Notes: generated from the letters alone by a model not told the origin. Shown: positions 11,453 through 24,006, numbered from the stretch's first letter. The stretch is 64,000 nucleotides of DNA from Lojkania enalia (GCA_010094045.1 ML986595.1:186001-250000); one strand, 5' to 3'. A program made the numbers and translations.

Positions 11453-11470
11453 AAAAAAAAAAAAAAAAAA
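11453..11470. repeat. poly-A tract, 18 bases
   Basis: Homopolymer just downstream of the stop codon of the minus-strand regulator, where it would read as poly-U in the transcript's 3' UTR. Confidence 0.75.
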
Positions 11471-11509
11471 GGCCCAAATAAAACAAATCTCATTTTGCCC
11501 AGAAGCGAT

Positions 11510-13868
11510 TCAAAGTTTCCTTTTCTTGCCGACGCTATTCGCTACCGCGCTTTCCCTTCTTGTAGTAGCTGCGCTGCTCTTTCGTCGAACGATCTCTTCC
11601 TCCGTGCTAGGAACAGTGACACCACCCACTAGCTCGCACATTCTCAGAAGCGTGGCGTGAATAGCTTCAGGGTGCTCGAAGCAGAGCAGAATGGAGCACC
11701 GTACTGAGAGCGCGGAGAACCACTTCCTGAGCGCCCCATCTGATTTCCTAGATGCCGCACCGATTACGAGACCAATCCATAGCAATACGCCAGCCATATT
11801 CTTCCATGCATCGGAGAGATCTGAATTCTCAATGGCGGTTTTAAGGTCGGCGAGGAGAGCATTTGGACCACTAGGCGTTGAGGCTGGTGCTGCGAGGAAG
11901 AAAGAGGGAAAATCTGGTTTTGAAGGAATAGAGAACTTGGAGGCTGATTTTGATTGTGGTGGTCCGAAATTGGAGTAGATAGGCTGGGTAGCAGATGGGT
12001 TTGTAGGGGATGGGTCCGTGGCGGTTACATAGGATGGGCCAGTCGAGAAGCCCGTCACAGGAGAGTCATGTCGGAGTGCTGTAGGAGAAGCGAGGGATTC
12101 GGATGATTTGGATGCATTTGAAGACGAGTACAATTGAGGTATGGTTTGGTTCTGTGCTACGGTTTTCAGCGCTTCAGAAAGCGGCATGCGTTTACAGATT
12201 GCAGTTGCTTGAATGACAGCCGCGACTCGGACAGCTTCGTATGTCCAATCGCTGGTTTTGGGAATGTGATCTTTCTGTATGTCGGAGATTGTGGGGAATT
12301 GCATTATTTTCTTGTAAATATTGTTGATAGACCCCAGATTCTGTCGGCTGTTGTTGGTTTCGTGGAGAAAGAACTCCATCATTGTGCGAACCTCCTTAAG
12401 TAGGTTTAATGTATCTTGTGAGCACCTCGAAGACCTGCTCATGGTCTCAAACTCTTTGCGAGATTTATTCCAGGGGCAGAAGAGAGGCGATTCGGGGATC
12501 GTGGCGGTTGTAGGATAGGTCTTTGAAGACGTTGATGCGCAAAAGTTGAGGTAGATGCTTCTGGGTTTTGCCTCGCGGAGAACGGCCGATTGAAGGGATA
12601 CCCAGGACAACGTGGATGCCAGGCGTCCACTTACACCTAGTCGATCTACTCCTCCTCGCTGCCTCACCATTGCTTCGATACCCGACTCGTGGTAGCTGAG
12701 CATTGCTTCCTCCCCTGCGATGATTTCACTAGCAATCAGTTGCGTGAGGGCAATGATGTTATAGTCGTCCACTCGCGTGCTCGGATTGACAAGATTCTGA
12801 CTGATGAGGTGGATGACTTCTTGGCGAAGTGCCAGGGTTTGGACGCTTTCCGTTGAGCGACCGTAGATAGCATCGTAGTGAGCAGAAGCAATACAAAGGG
12901 TGCTTAGAAAAGCGTGCGGCGACTTGACTAGGGTAGGTATCCAGTGTTGACCCATCGCTCTTGTGCCGAAAGCTTGTGAACCTGAGATGCATTAGCGGAA
13001 CGAGTTTTAAAAAAAAAAAAAAAAAAAAATTATTGCGTAAGCCATACAATGTAACTTGAGCTCTTCCACTGAGATTCTTGGAGCGTAGCCTTGATACATG
13101 GTCTGGAAGGGATCTAACGGCTTGCCGATGGATTGGAACGGTCGAGGAGTAGTCTCATCGTACACCAACTTGATACCAATTCGCATAGGACTAACTATCG
13201 GCGCAGACTCGAGAATAGAGACGGCGTCGATTGTCCTAGGAATCCGAGCTACTCGCGTCTCTGATGATGTCGCTACCGATGGCTGGTCTTGGCTCCCGGT
13301 AGCAGGCGATTGTACCGGAGACGAAGCCTTCCTGCTCCTCCTTTCCCTTCTGAGAAGCATCAAGGCCTCCCTGCTTGACATGGCAGCTTCTGGCTGGTCA
13401 CTCCCCATACTCGACTGCGAAGCATTGGAGTCTTCGCTCTGCATGCGCGAGGGCTGGGCCTTTGGTTTCACATTTTCTAGGTAGCTGCCCATGGCCTTCT
13501 TGCGCACCTGCGTCATGACCCCCTTCTTCTTGAAATCATCGGGATTGTTGCCCGTGATGAAGAGCAGACCATCACTGCCCTCATCGTTCTCATTGGTCAA
13601 TGGGCTCGTGGACTTTTTGCGCTGCTGTCGTGAGGCTGAAGGATTCAAGTTAGCGGCCAGCTGCAGACCCCACCTATACATAAAAGTACACCTATCGCAA
13701 AGGAAGTGGGAGGGTCAAGCAAAAGGCATGCGCACCATTGTTCGGATACTGATGGAAGGGCGGCATGGAAGGCCAGGTGGTGGTCGAGTCTGTGGCAGTT
13801 GGCTTGGGGAAGGGCGATGGTGCATGCAGGTAGTTGTGTTCGGTAAGGATTTGCGTGGAGCTCAGCAT
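11510..13868 (-). CDS. Fungal_trans_2 (DUF3468) transcription regulator without zinc cluster
   Basis: Exons on the minus strand are 13868-13736, 13635-13048 and 12981-11510. The introns are 13735-13636 (branch GCTAAC, acceptor TTCAG) and 13047-12982. Product is 730 residues. The N-terminal part carries LLFITGNNPDDFKKKGVMTQVRKKAMGSYLE split over a conserved acidic-basic block. The long C-terminal part is the all-helical fungal regulator domain (LKLHCSQAFGTRAMGQHWIP, then FLSTLCIASAHYDAI and IALTQLIASEIIAGEEAML). No CX2CX6C cluster is present upstream, and exon 1 encodes only a short low-complexity leader starting at MLSSTQILTEHNY. DNA binding is therefore not obvious, and a co-regulator role is plausible. 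The second intron contains a 21-T run on the coding strand (13029-13009) before its acceptor. Target genes are unknown. The start is the ATG at 13868. Confidence 0.8.
13009..13029. repeat. 21-nt homopolymer inside an intron
   Basis: Poly-A on the plus strand, poly-T in the sense of the minus-strand regulator, lying 25 nt upstream of the 3' splice site. It acts as an extreme polypyrimidine tract. Confidence 0.8.
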
Positions 13869-15248
13869 GTTTGCTAGAGACGAGAACAGGAGTTCAGTGC
13901 GGCGCTTGGTAATGGACGAGCTCGGCGCGGGACCATGCTATGCCGACATGTGGATAGCGGTTGCTGCAATGGGATTGCGAAAGGATGCAGAGGTTGGGGT
14001 GGTGCGGATGTTAAATGTCAAATGCGGACGGCCTCCCTGCCGGAGGCATGGTCCGTTGTATTTAAGGCTACAGGGCGCTCTCAGAAGAGGCGGACTCTTG
14101 ATCCACGGTGAAGCGCAATCGCGGTGTGCTGCAAGCCATCCATCATCTGCGCGCAGCATCTGCAGGGAGGCAGGGAGGGCAGGAGGCAGTGCAGGGCCGA
14201 GCGACGAGGTTGATGGGCTTACGAGCCGAACCCACAACGGCGCAAGCTGCGCCCCAGGCTTCTGGCCGGGGCGGGGCCAAGCCCAGGACGGCAAGTGGGC
14301 ATCGGAGACGGGGACGGTGGACAGTGGACGCACGCTGAATGGGCCATCCAGCGGTCGCGGGAGCGACTCCGACGACAGGCGTTGCCCAGCCTTGCGCACG
14401 GCGGCAGACGACGTGTGACGGCGAGAGAATGAGCAGCAGCTAGAAAACTGGGAAGACGCAATGGCAAGGCCGTTGTCCCGGGCTTCGCGCTGGAGTTGGG
14501 CAGACGGGACGCATTGCTGCAGCAGTCTGGGCAGGAGAGGGAGGAGGTTCCAAGGCTGGCATGGACGGCGCTCGGCCGGTCACGTGCAAGTCTGACGCCC
14601 GTACAGGTGCCCACCTGCAGCCTCCACCAGCAATTCCCCTCGCCCACAAATCCCAAAAGCAACGCGCGACTTTCACCGCCGTGCTGCCCACAAGCCCCCG
14701 CGCCTGCATTCCACCCCTGCCGCTCTCGCCAGACCCTCGCTTATCACGCCAACCATGCACCTGCCCAAACGACACTCTGCAATGTTCGGGCTTGGCATTT
14801 ACACGCGCTTGCACTGTCATCGCACGGTGTGGTGCAATCCGGCCGCTCCCAGCTGACGTCCTTCCAGGCCAAGGTCCGCTCCTCCGCTTCTCCTCACTTC
14901 CGCGACTGTGCACGTTCGCTTCACAGCCTGCACCACCACAAGTGCCCGCTTCTTTCTGCAGCCCTAAAGCCAAGCCAAGCCTTTGCACAATGGCATTCGC
15001 CGATGATCTGCTAGACCCGCCGAAGATTCCAACGCACAGAGAACATGCGAGCTGAGCAAAGCACCGAGCCAAACCCATTTCCATCTACCGCAGTCTGTGG
15101 GCGATTACGAGCATGCACCCCTATCTATCATCTCTCGTCCCTGGCTCGGGCACAGGAGCCACGTTTCACTTCTTCGTGACATTGACCGTAGCATGTTTTT
15201 TGCCTGCAGGGACCGGTGGAATCGATCTAGACTAGTTGAGCTACGGCT
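13869..15248. other. GC-rich intergenic / promoter region
   Basis: 1.4 kb, clearly richer in G+C than its surroundings, between the start of the regulator and the stop of RIC1. Several long open frames on both strands overlap here, but none shows protein-family features, as expected where GC-rich sequence lacks stops. One short frame in a good start context (CACAATGGC at about 14990) encodes only 21 residues and stops. Best explained as promoter and long 5' leader of the minus-strand regulator. Confidence 0.5.
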
Positions 15249-18200
15249 CTATCTTCTCTGTGTAGTGTCGCCGAAATAGTCTCTTTCTTCAACACTCGTC
15301 GGGCTTTTGTCACTCGTCGCAGAGCTCAAACTGCCACTTCTACTCCCCCCTGCGGAGAAATCTATCCCCATGCCAATATCACTCGTTCCATACCCATTCT
15401 TCCTCCCTCTTCTCGGCGGCACGCCGAGCATGTTTGAATTGAAAGTAAAATGCGACTGCGTCCCCGACTCAGCAGCCGAGGGACTCCTTAGTTCCACAAG
15501 CTCCAGGGTCTGTCTGAGTGTAGTGCCCGACTCATCCAGTGCCATTAAAAACCGCGCCAGCTCTTTACACAAGTCCCAGTCTTGCTCTTCCTTAGCCCGC
15601 TGCAATAGCCTCACAACCTGATCGCCTGTCTCACTAAGTTCCTCGAAATTATGTAGGACAAGTAAATAGCCCCCCGCCGTTTTTAGGCTTCCCCTCTGCA
15701 AAGATTCCTCAAACAGCTCTTGCGGAGGAGGCAGATTTGAGAACAGTGTCCGCCATGAGCGGACCTCCGTCTTGCGCGTACATTGTACAACAATGTCGAG
15801 ATACTGCGGAAATGAGCTTAGGAAAGAGAGCACACTCGGTAGCAACGCTTGTTCCGGTGGTGGCGTAGTGTCCACCTCCTCGTCGAGAACTTCATGTAAT
15901 AAGATTTCTAGGGCGTGGGGGAAGTACAAGAGATGCTGATAGTGATGGCTCAAGTGTAACGCTGCGGGCGAATTATACTGTGCGATATGGTAATGCAGCA
16001 GAGCGGGGAGGAAGAGATGCGTCTAAACAATCGTAAGCACTCGGAAAAACAGCGATTGAACAGGGTGCGGGCCCCAACTTACTCTCGTCCCGAATCTGAA
16101 GTACGCGAAGCTAGTATCTCTCCGTTGAACAAGTTCTGACTCAACACCGAATACAATGCCCTTATTAATGAGTGCAGCAAGGGGATAGAAGTCGACCGGT
16201 ACCTTCACTGGAGTAGGCAATTCCCTTCCGAGATCAATCGATGCCGAGGCTAAGACATCTTGCATGTCGATCCACACCCGCACATCATGGCCATCAAAGA
16301 ACCATAGCGAATCCCGCAGATCGTGGCCATGCACACTGCTGATCGCCAGTCCTGCAGATGGACTAGGCGGTAAAGAGTCGACCTGCATTTCGAGAGCGAA
16401 TGCAGGATGATCGCGCATGAGCGCATAAGTTTCTACGTTCTGTGCAATGATGCGCATCTCATATTTCAGCTCGCCGCCTTCTGTTGTCGTTGGTTGTAGC
16501 AGAACGAGTTTGCCGTCAACAAGGAATAGTATTGAGGCAACTGCGACGTCTTGTGAGGGATCTCCATTGTCTACCATACTATTAGTCATCCCGGGAATCG
16601 TCTAATGATCAAGACTCACAGATTTGTTCTTCAGGCAATATCCAACTTAATGCTCGGACTCGGGGCGGTGCACGAATGATTCCATGCAGTGCAATCTGTC
16701 CGACATGTACTAATTTCACCATAGCGTTGGAGACACTAATCACATAGTGATACAGAATGTTGTCGTACGTATAAACAAGAAGAGAATCTTCTCCCGACGG
16801 AGTGATCAACACAATGGGAGAAGGCAATTGTTGAACATGCATTACATGGTCATTATCCAATGCCAATTCCCGCGAATAGATTCGAACCTAGTGATCGCGT
16901 TGTCAGCAAGTGCGGGTAAGATTCGTTGAAAAAAGGACGCCTAATTACCTCATGCGACTCGTGTGATTCGACCGCTGCAATTAAAACATGCTGGAACCAA
17001 CACATGCCACCGCGCACGGTGAACGCATTCTCCATGAACGGGTCATCAAATGTCTTCCATCTACCGCTATTCACACTATAGTGTGCAAGGCCCCTTCGTC
17101 CCGCAATAGCCACGTATCTGCCATCATTGGAGATGACCGCGCTCCGAATCGGCCATTGATCAACAAGATAATGAGAAGGGACCTGTACATGATGCCACAG
17201 TGACACGTCTGCGGATATCGTAGAGAGATCAGGTAACTCGTATCCCCGGTATATCATAAAGCCGGAGCTCGTCTGCATAAGTGACCTTGAAACGTTGGCA
17301 GAGGAGAAGCATCCAGTAATGGCACTGCGAGCCATTTCAAGTAGGAATAGTCGATTACCATTATGACCCAGCAGAAGTACTTCAGCTCCGCCACCAACCC
17401 AAAAGCCGTCCTGTATGCCAAGCAACCAGCCCTCGTCATTTGTTCCTGAGAGAGAGCGGTCTGTAGAGAAACTGGTTGCCCCGGGCTTACCATAAACACT
17501 CCACATGGCCCATCCCCGCTCATAGCCAGCAAAGAGACAATATCCATCTGGTGAGTAGGCCAGGAGTGTCAATTTACCGGGCGTCGTGGCATTTGGCCGT
17601 AGGGTATGTGAGAGAGGTATGTTGCCGGTGTAATCTCGCGCCGTGTACACATAAATGTCGCCATTAGCGCATCCCACAGCGAGCAACGAAAACCTAGCGT
17701 TTATAGCAGCCTTCATTCCGCACTCGATGTCATTATGTGGTGTGTGGAAGCCGTAGCCCTTGAAAAGGTTAGGATGTGGTTTGCCTTCCTGGAGTGTGCC
17801 GGGGGGCAACCGTTGAACAGCAAAGGCCCTACCGTCTTCGGTAATCCAAGTTGCAAGATTCATGGGTCGATCATGAATCATATCCACAATGGCCGCTTCC
17901 TTCCCTAGCCATGTCATCCGACTCAGAAGCTCAGTGCTCGTCTGGCTGCCACTACTGTCCGGGGCCCAGCGTATACATTGAATTGCTGCGGGCTTCTGCG
18001 TTGCAACTATCAGCTCATCGTCCAATGCTAATGCCTTAGCTATCCCAGCATCAACACGGATGACCATTCTGAAGCGAAGACTAAGCTCCTTGATGCCGCT
18101 GCCTTCGCCAGGACCCGCAAACGCATCATGCTGGCGCTGTACCCTGAATCCTGACACCGAGCTATGTCTCCTCGAGTGTCCCCCTGTCATATTCATGAAC

Positions 18201-18818
18201 TGCGTCTTGTATACTCGAGATGTGGGGTCCGTCGCTAGAGAGTACGTGATCAGGTAACCAAGAGCTGTCTGTACCACGAAGATTTGCGAGTCTGGGCGGA
18301 GGAGAATACTGATATTGGGTCCATAAGCTCTCAGCGAATGGTCTGAGCGAAGCACCGAGGCGAGTATGGCAGTTGGCTGCGTTCTCGGTCAGTGACCGAC
18401 TGCTTTGACGACATCCTCAAAAACATACCTTTGTTTGCCATATTGTTAAGGTAGACCGAGTAATGGTAGCGAACATATGCCCACTACGGGTTACTTGAAT
18501 CCCAATTACTTGTCCAGACACGTCGTCTTCAGACAGATGCGCATTCGTCAGTTGTTGTTGTTGTTGTTGTTGTGATAGCTGTTCCGGCGTCTTCTCGTCT
18601 ACCAGACACTCTCCCTCGATTGGCGCATTGTCACCCTCTGTCTGCTCTTCCGAGTCTACAACGGAGCTTTGCGTGCTATCGTCTTCCATGCCATTATTCT
18701 CATCATGTTGTAGCCCCGGCTCGGGTTCTGCGCCATCATACGAAGTCTGGATGCCGCCGCGATGCGTCTGTTTGGTGGCAGCGAATACCGAAGGCGACGA
18801 GAGGGGCCAATACGTCAT
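15249..18818 (-). CDS. RIC1: RIC1, subunit of the Ric1-Rgp1 GEF for Ypt6/Rab6
   Basis: Five exons on the minus strand: 18818-18429, 18376-16949, 16887-16620, 16570-16083 and 16022-15249, separated by introns of 49-61 nt with GTATGT, GTAATT, GTGAGT and GTAAGT donors. The product is about 1115 residues, normal for the family. The N-terminal half is a WD40-type propeller (QVIGIQVTRSGHMFATITRS, LLAVGCANGDIYVYTAR, LTLLAYSPDGYCLFAGYERG). The C-terminal third is the helical RIC1 domain (LHLSHHYQHLLYFPHALEILLHEVLD, then LFEESLQRGSLKTAGGYLLVL). With Rgp1 it activates Ypt6/Rab6 at the Golgi for endosome-to-Golgi traffic. The first exon carries an acidic stretch and a Gln7 run from CAA/GTT triplets. The tail is serine-rich. 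The junction of exons 3 and 4 is the least certain. Confidence 0.9.
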
Positions 18819-19362
18819 TCTATCACTGAGTGTGGCTACATTTGGACGGGGCCCATCCTACTGCAGGGAGCAATGTGGTGATGAAGATTGAGAAAGCTGC
18901 ACGACCGGTGGCTGAGCATGAGACGATGGCTAGTGACATTCAAGCGGTGAGCGACATCTGGAGAACGAGTGGAGGCTGTGAGGCTGTGCTGTGGTCCGAG
19001 CGCCTTGCACGAGCAGGAGCTGCGGAGCACAACGTGGCGCATTCTCGACCGTTGGAGCGGATCACGAAGGAAGGAGTGTGGCTAATGCCAAGGAGACGGA
19101 AATTAAAGAATATTGTCTCGTCATTCATCGATGTGAAGCAGGATGACCTAAGCTGAATAGGTCACCACTACCCCCGCGGGTGCCTTCTATACAATTACAA
19201 AAAACACCCATCCACCCTTTCAAAACGTAAAGCTATTCAGCTAGGAACACGCATCTCAGTGCGTTGAAAAAGAATCCCTATGCAGAAAGACACATGCTTT
19301 CCTGATGCTTTTTGTCACCGAGCCCAAAACGCCCAGACCAAAACCAGAAAAGGGGTATTCTG
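18819..19362. other. intergenic between HIR1 stop and RIC1 start
   Basis: 544 nt that must hold the HIR1 terminator region and RIC1 promoter, since both genes run on the minus strand. The plus-strand open frame at 18830-19156 has no recognisable domain. No gene seen. Confidence 0.5.
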
Positions 19363-22300
19363 CTACATGTCTGTGATCATAGACTGGTCTTCCGACTGCT
19401 CATTTACGACATTGAGCAGACGCGCATATGGGACGGTAATGCGCTGAAGATCGCGGAATTTTCCTAGATCGTATTAATGGTTATTAGACTGAGCGACAGT
19501 GATACAGAAACTCACCTAGTATCAGCACCGCTTCCTTCAACAAATCTTCCCTCTTCCAGCCGCAAATCAACTCATCTTTAGCTTTGTCTGCACCGGTATC
19601 TTCCTCATCAACGAGTAGTTCGCCCGTCAGACTCCTCAGCAATTCCTCGATCTTGCCCTTCAAGCCCTCTGCGCCTAGCCGTTTGACATACATAGAAAGG
19701 TAGATTTTGAACTCCTCCCTCGCGCCAAGAGTCATAGCAGCCGCAACTCTGTTCTCTAGATGAGCAACAGAAACACATGACTCAAAAGCCTCGTAGCCTT
19801 CAGCAGATATCAGGGCCTTAATGAGACGTTGTAGATAGAACGCGCGACCCTGGAGGAGGAACTGATTTGTAGTGTTGCGCTCTAGCATTGGGATTATGCC
19901 AGCCGACACGTTTTCAATCGATACCTGGTCGTTCGCTTCTTTGGGCGGGGCTTTGTCGCTTGATGATTTGATATTTCCGACTGATGAATCAGTGGTGTTC
20001 CAGTACTGACTTCCAACGGCCCACCAAGGTTCCGATATCCGTTGCCAAGCATACATATTCGGCGAATAAGTATAACCATCCCCGTTGGACATTGCGATAA
20101 CGATACGACCCTCGGAGTTCAGTCTAGCAAAAATGATACCCGGAGAGCGTGTGAGATGGGGGCCTTGAGCATGTGATGCAATATCCAGGATAGGTGCGAG
20201 GGATACTGGAGTGTGAGGTGCAGACATTGTCTTTAGGTTCCATACGTAACACATCCCGACTGCGGTAATACATAGCAGCCACCAGCCTCTACAGTCGACG
20301 ATAACAGGTTGAGCTTCCATGACTAATGCATTTATGGTTCGTCGACCAGCGGGTGTCCAGGTGTATATGGAGCCGTCTTCGCAAGCTGCAGCGAAGAAAT
20401 TCGGGTTACCTGTAATAAGTAAGACTGCTTTTGGCACAAAATCCTGCCAGAGGGATTGTCCTTTCTTGGTACAATTGATCCGAGTAGGGTCATGGTCTTG
20501 TGGCCGTCCTGTTCGCGAGTGTCCTGTGGCATTTCGAGCTTCTAGTATTACGGTATCCTCTGCTTCGGCCTTGCCACCGGTAGTAGCGTCCACACCATTT
20601 GCCTGGGGGGGTTCGCTGCCGTCCATTGTCCGAACAATGACACTTCTAAGCTTTGGTACGGCAAGGCGAACCTGGGCCACACTTAGAGACGGGTTGACAA
20701 TTGCCGGTCGTAGGACCTTTGGAGGCTCCATGTTGTCTCGCTGGCCAGCTGCGGCAGGGGGGATTAACCCGTTTTCGCTGTTTAGAACGATGGCAGCGCC
20801 GCCGTTTCGGGCAGCAGCTGTGAGTCGTCTTTCAACTTGGCGGTCTTCGTCGCCCTCAATTTCGGCAAACTTTCTCTTGTTTCCAATCAGCATAGAAGCT
20901 AAGCCACCTTTAGGGTATCCGTCATAGGGTTTGGATAAGTCCAAAATATTGTGGGGATTGTCGCTCCGACCTCCTGCTGTGGTAGTCGCCGACACAAGTT
21001 GGGTTTGGGGCAAAGAGGACTCGCCAATCCCTGAGGATGAGGATACAAGCATGGGGGCTATCCGTTTTTTGCCATCTTTCGTAACTGTGACTCGCTGTTT
21101 CAGCCTTTCCACCCTCTGATCTGCAGGCGGCTCCGCTGGTGCCTGCGGTTGAGCAGGTGGCACACCATTTGTGGTTGCAGGCGTCACACCATTGGTGCCA
21201 TTGGTAATATGCACAGCTTGGGCACCACCGTCTCCCATGAGTGCACCCATCCTGCCTTGCACACCCTTCAACTCTCCAGCCTTACTGCTTTCCTCGAGTA
21301 GAAGCGCATCAGTACCCTCAACGATTCCCACCCTTCTGCCCGCACCAAACTTCGACAGGGATTTTTCGTTTTCCTGTAAAGACGCCGGATAGCCTAGTTC
21401 TCCCGGTTCGAAGACCAAGACCATAATACTCCCGTCTAGGCTTGTGATATACAGAGTCTCACCATTTGGCGCCCATGCGAGATCTGATATAGATTTCATT
21501 ACCAACTCTTGTGTGATCATAAACGGCCGGGCATAGCTTGTATTCCAGATACTTAGTGTCTTGTCCTGGCCTGCGCAAGCGACAACTGTTACTGAACCTT
21601 GCAGCGAGTTTCCATTTGCATCTGTGTTGCTCTGATTCGGTGGTTCCCTATGGAACATTCTCGGAGAAAAGGCACATACTTCGACAGGCCCTTCGTGGCC
21701 GATCAAGTTGATATCTCCATCCCAAGTGCCGCGCGCGATGATCGCGACGGAGCTCACCGGCCCATTAGTAGCATTTGCCGCAGCTATATGTGCTCCATCG
21801 GGTGACCAGGAACATCTTCGGAAATACGTTGTAAGAGGGGATGCCACGAAAGGCTGGGTGATGGTGTGTTCAAGCACAAAGTTGTTGACTTGGTCTTGCG
21901 GGGTAGCATTCGGCGGCGGAGAACTAAACCGATAGATCTTAATTGTCCGGTCATCGCTCGCGGTAGCAAAATACTTGTTGGCGGGATCGAAAGTAATGCC
22001 CTTGACGTGACTCTGGTGGTTCGACAGCGTCTTCAACTTCTCGAACGTATGCCCGGACCAAACCACTACTTTCGAGTCCAGCCCAACAGAGATTAGGATG
22101 GAGGAATCATGAGACCAGCCAAGGTCCTGCACATCGTTGTCGTGGCCGATCAGACGTCGAAGGACTCGCCAGTTCTCTACCGGGGGAGGCTCGTTGGATC
22201 CTACACGCTATCAGCAGCTGCCTAGGACGAACGAAGTCCCTAGCATACCAAACGTAGATACATGTGTCGGCGCATGCGGATCTAACGCGTAAACACACAC

Positions 22301-22652
22301 AATCTTATCGTCTGCGCCAGAGGCAAGGTACTTTCCGTTCGACGAGAAACGAACCGCATGAATCGTTCCGGAGTGATGGCTGATAGCTGCAAGCTGTTTC
22401 GGCTTCGTATATTCAGTATTGTTAGAATTTAGAATCGCCTCAGTGGACCAGATCCGCACATAGCCGTCTGCATGCAATCAATTAGCAACCCTATTGCCAT
22501 AGGCGCATCGCGTTTGAGCTCCGCATCAAGGCCAACTTACCTCCGGCAGCAGTAACGAGACGCGTTCCATCCGGCGAGACATGGCAGCTGTATACTTCAA
22601 AATCTTTGAGGTCGCCCGGATGCGTTAACCACAGCGGCTTGACAAGATGCAT
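19363..22652 (-). CDS. HIR1: HIR1/HIRA histone chaperone subunit
   Basis: Four exons on the minus strand: 22652-22541, 22467-22249, 22200-19516 and 19463-19363 (introns 73, 48 and 52 nt), giving about 1038 residues. The N-terminus is MHLVKPLWLTHPGDLKDFEV, then the WD40 propeller (AAGDGYVRIWSTE, AVRFSSNGKYLASGADDKIV, LGWSHDSSILISVGLDSKV, ITFDPANKYFATASDDRTI, DLAWAPNGETLYITSLDGSI). The HIRA B-motif for Asf1 binding is visible as RVTVTKDGKKRIAP near residue 474. The C-terminal Hira domain contains TPAGRRTINALVMEAQPVIV and SWWAVGSQYW-like elements. The last exon adds 33 codons ending EQSEDQSMITDM. It acts in the nucleus in the HIR complex, depositing H3-H4 outside S phase and repressing histone genes. 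Length and domain order are normal. Confidence 0.93.
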
Positions 22653-23059
22653 GATGAAAGGTGCATGCTCGAGAATGGGGGTGGGTGTGTGGACAGCGTC
22701 GTCTCCGATGCACGTCTGCGGTTATGCATAACAGCAAGTCGCGAGTTTGGGGTTTCTTGGCATTCATCTACAGGGATCATTCAGTCAACGTCGATCATAT
22801 GACAAAAGAACATAAACACTGTTTGCATAGACAAGGCTCGATACCTGCTACCACTCTACATACTAGCTACACATTTGTGCCATAATGCGCCCGACCCCCT
22901 TGGGGAAGCCCATATGTTGAGGCCTTGACCAAGCTCACTCTCTTCTTTCTTACACCGCGTGTAAACCTGCCCTCTTCTCCATGCATATCACCCTATGATA
23001 GGGGCAATTATTGATTCTCTTTCATCAAATGGTTACACAGTTGGCCGAACCACGTAATT
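22653..23059. other. intergenic, HIR1 promoter and flank
   Basis: About 400 nt between the HIR1 start and the stop of the next minus-strand gene. No gene seen. Confidence 0.5.
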
Positions 23060-24006
23060 TCAACGCGCAATCTTCTTGCGTTTCTTGAAGGCCACTTTAG
23101 GCACGACTAGTTCATCCTCGGCTTCAGCTTTCGCAGGCACTCCTGTCTCTGCACTTGAGGCCATCATTGATATATTGTCCACTTTCGTGAAGGCCTTTCG
23201 CATCGCCTCTTCCTCAGTCGGTATGTCAAGAATGCCAGGCTTTGCATCCTCCTCCTTCCCATCTGATTCGGCCTTGATCTCCGGGCCTGCCCCTACGTTC
23301 GAATCCTCATTCAGCTTAGGCTTGTTCTTGACCTGTTTGAACAGCGCTTCCATATTATCCTCGTCTCCGCTCATTTTTCCCGGGAACGACTTATATGTGT
23401 TTCCCCAACCTTTCTTCTTTGTAATAATCTCACCAGCCGCCTGTGCCTCCTCATCGGCTTCATCCAACTTCCTCTTGTGCACGCCAACATTCAGTGGTTT
23501 GTTCTCTTCATCTTCGCCAATAACTTTCTCACTAACGACATGCCAATCTCCAGCCATTGCCATTTCGCCCCGCATAAGTTCCGGCACTGCAATGCCCATA
23601 GCTGCCAGTTGATTCCATTGCTTCTTTCGATCCTCCATGGTAGCTTGTTTTTTGGCCTGCTTAGTAAATGTAGGTTTCGCTCCTACGCGGGCGTCGTCAC
23701 TTTTTGCCGCAGTACTCGATGAAGCATCTGACGATCCAGGCACAAGTGCATTTAAGCGCGTAACCTCATCCTTCGCCGCTTGTGTTCTCCGCTGCTCTAT
23801 TTCCCGTTGTTTATGTAGGCCCCGTAAGGATCTTTGTATATTCCCTTGGTGCCTACCCGTCGCTTCATGCTGCGTGCGCTCGAACTTCGTGTCTTTTACG
23901 TAGATAGAGCAGAATTTGCACCAATATTTTGGCTGTGTTTATGTCAGAAATACACATCTCAAGTCTTTGAAAGATGGCGTACTGTAGATTTCCAATACTC
24001 CGCCAT
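23060..24006 (-). CDS. U1-type (matrin) zinc-finger protein, WBP4/FBP21-like
   Basis: Exon 1 is 24006-23983 (eight codons), the intron is 23982-23933 and exon 2 is 23932-23060, giving 298 residues. The spliced N-terminus MAEYWKSTPKYWCKFC is the hallmark of the WBP4/FBP21-like group. The zinc ligands are C13, C16, H30 and H36, in CKFCSIYVKDTKFERTQHEATGRH. This is followed by a basic helix (IQRSLRGLHKQREIEQRR). The rest is charged and low complexity with KKKGWGNTYKSFPG, and the C-terminus is a basic FKKRKKIAR. No WW domain is visible, unlike animal WBP4. Relatives are spliceosome-associated nuclear proteins, so a pre-mRNA splicing role is inferred. The ATG at 24006 is supported by the conserved MAEYWKS start. 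Confidence 0.85.

Larger units (their letters stand above)
10481..11509. other. convergent intergenic region with simple repeats
   Basis: Lies between the 3' ends of the I78 gene and the minus-strand regulator. It holds the poly-T tract at 10553-10578, a TATG/CATG tetranucleotide run and a poly-A tract at 11453-11470. No gene seen. Confidence 0.55.

Noticed and set aside
14990..15054. Short ORF with good start context (MAFADDLLDPPKIP)
   Set aside because: Only 21 codons, no downstream splice donor that would extend it. May be a leader peptide but nothing supports it.
14440..15084. 214-codon minus-strand frame and similar plus-strand frames in the GC-rich block
   Set aside because: Both strands are open at once in GC-rich DNA, and none has a family motif or splice support.
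20319..20927. 202-codon plus-strand frame inside HIR1
   Set aside because: Antisense shadow of the HIR1 coding sequence.
23076..23612. 178-codon plus-strand frame
   Set aside because: Antisense shadow of the U1-type zinc-finger gene.
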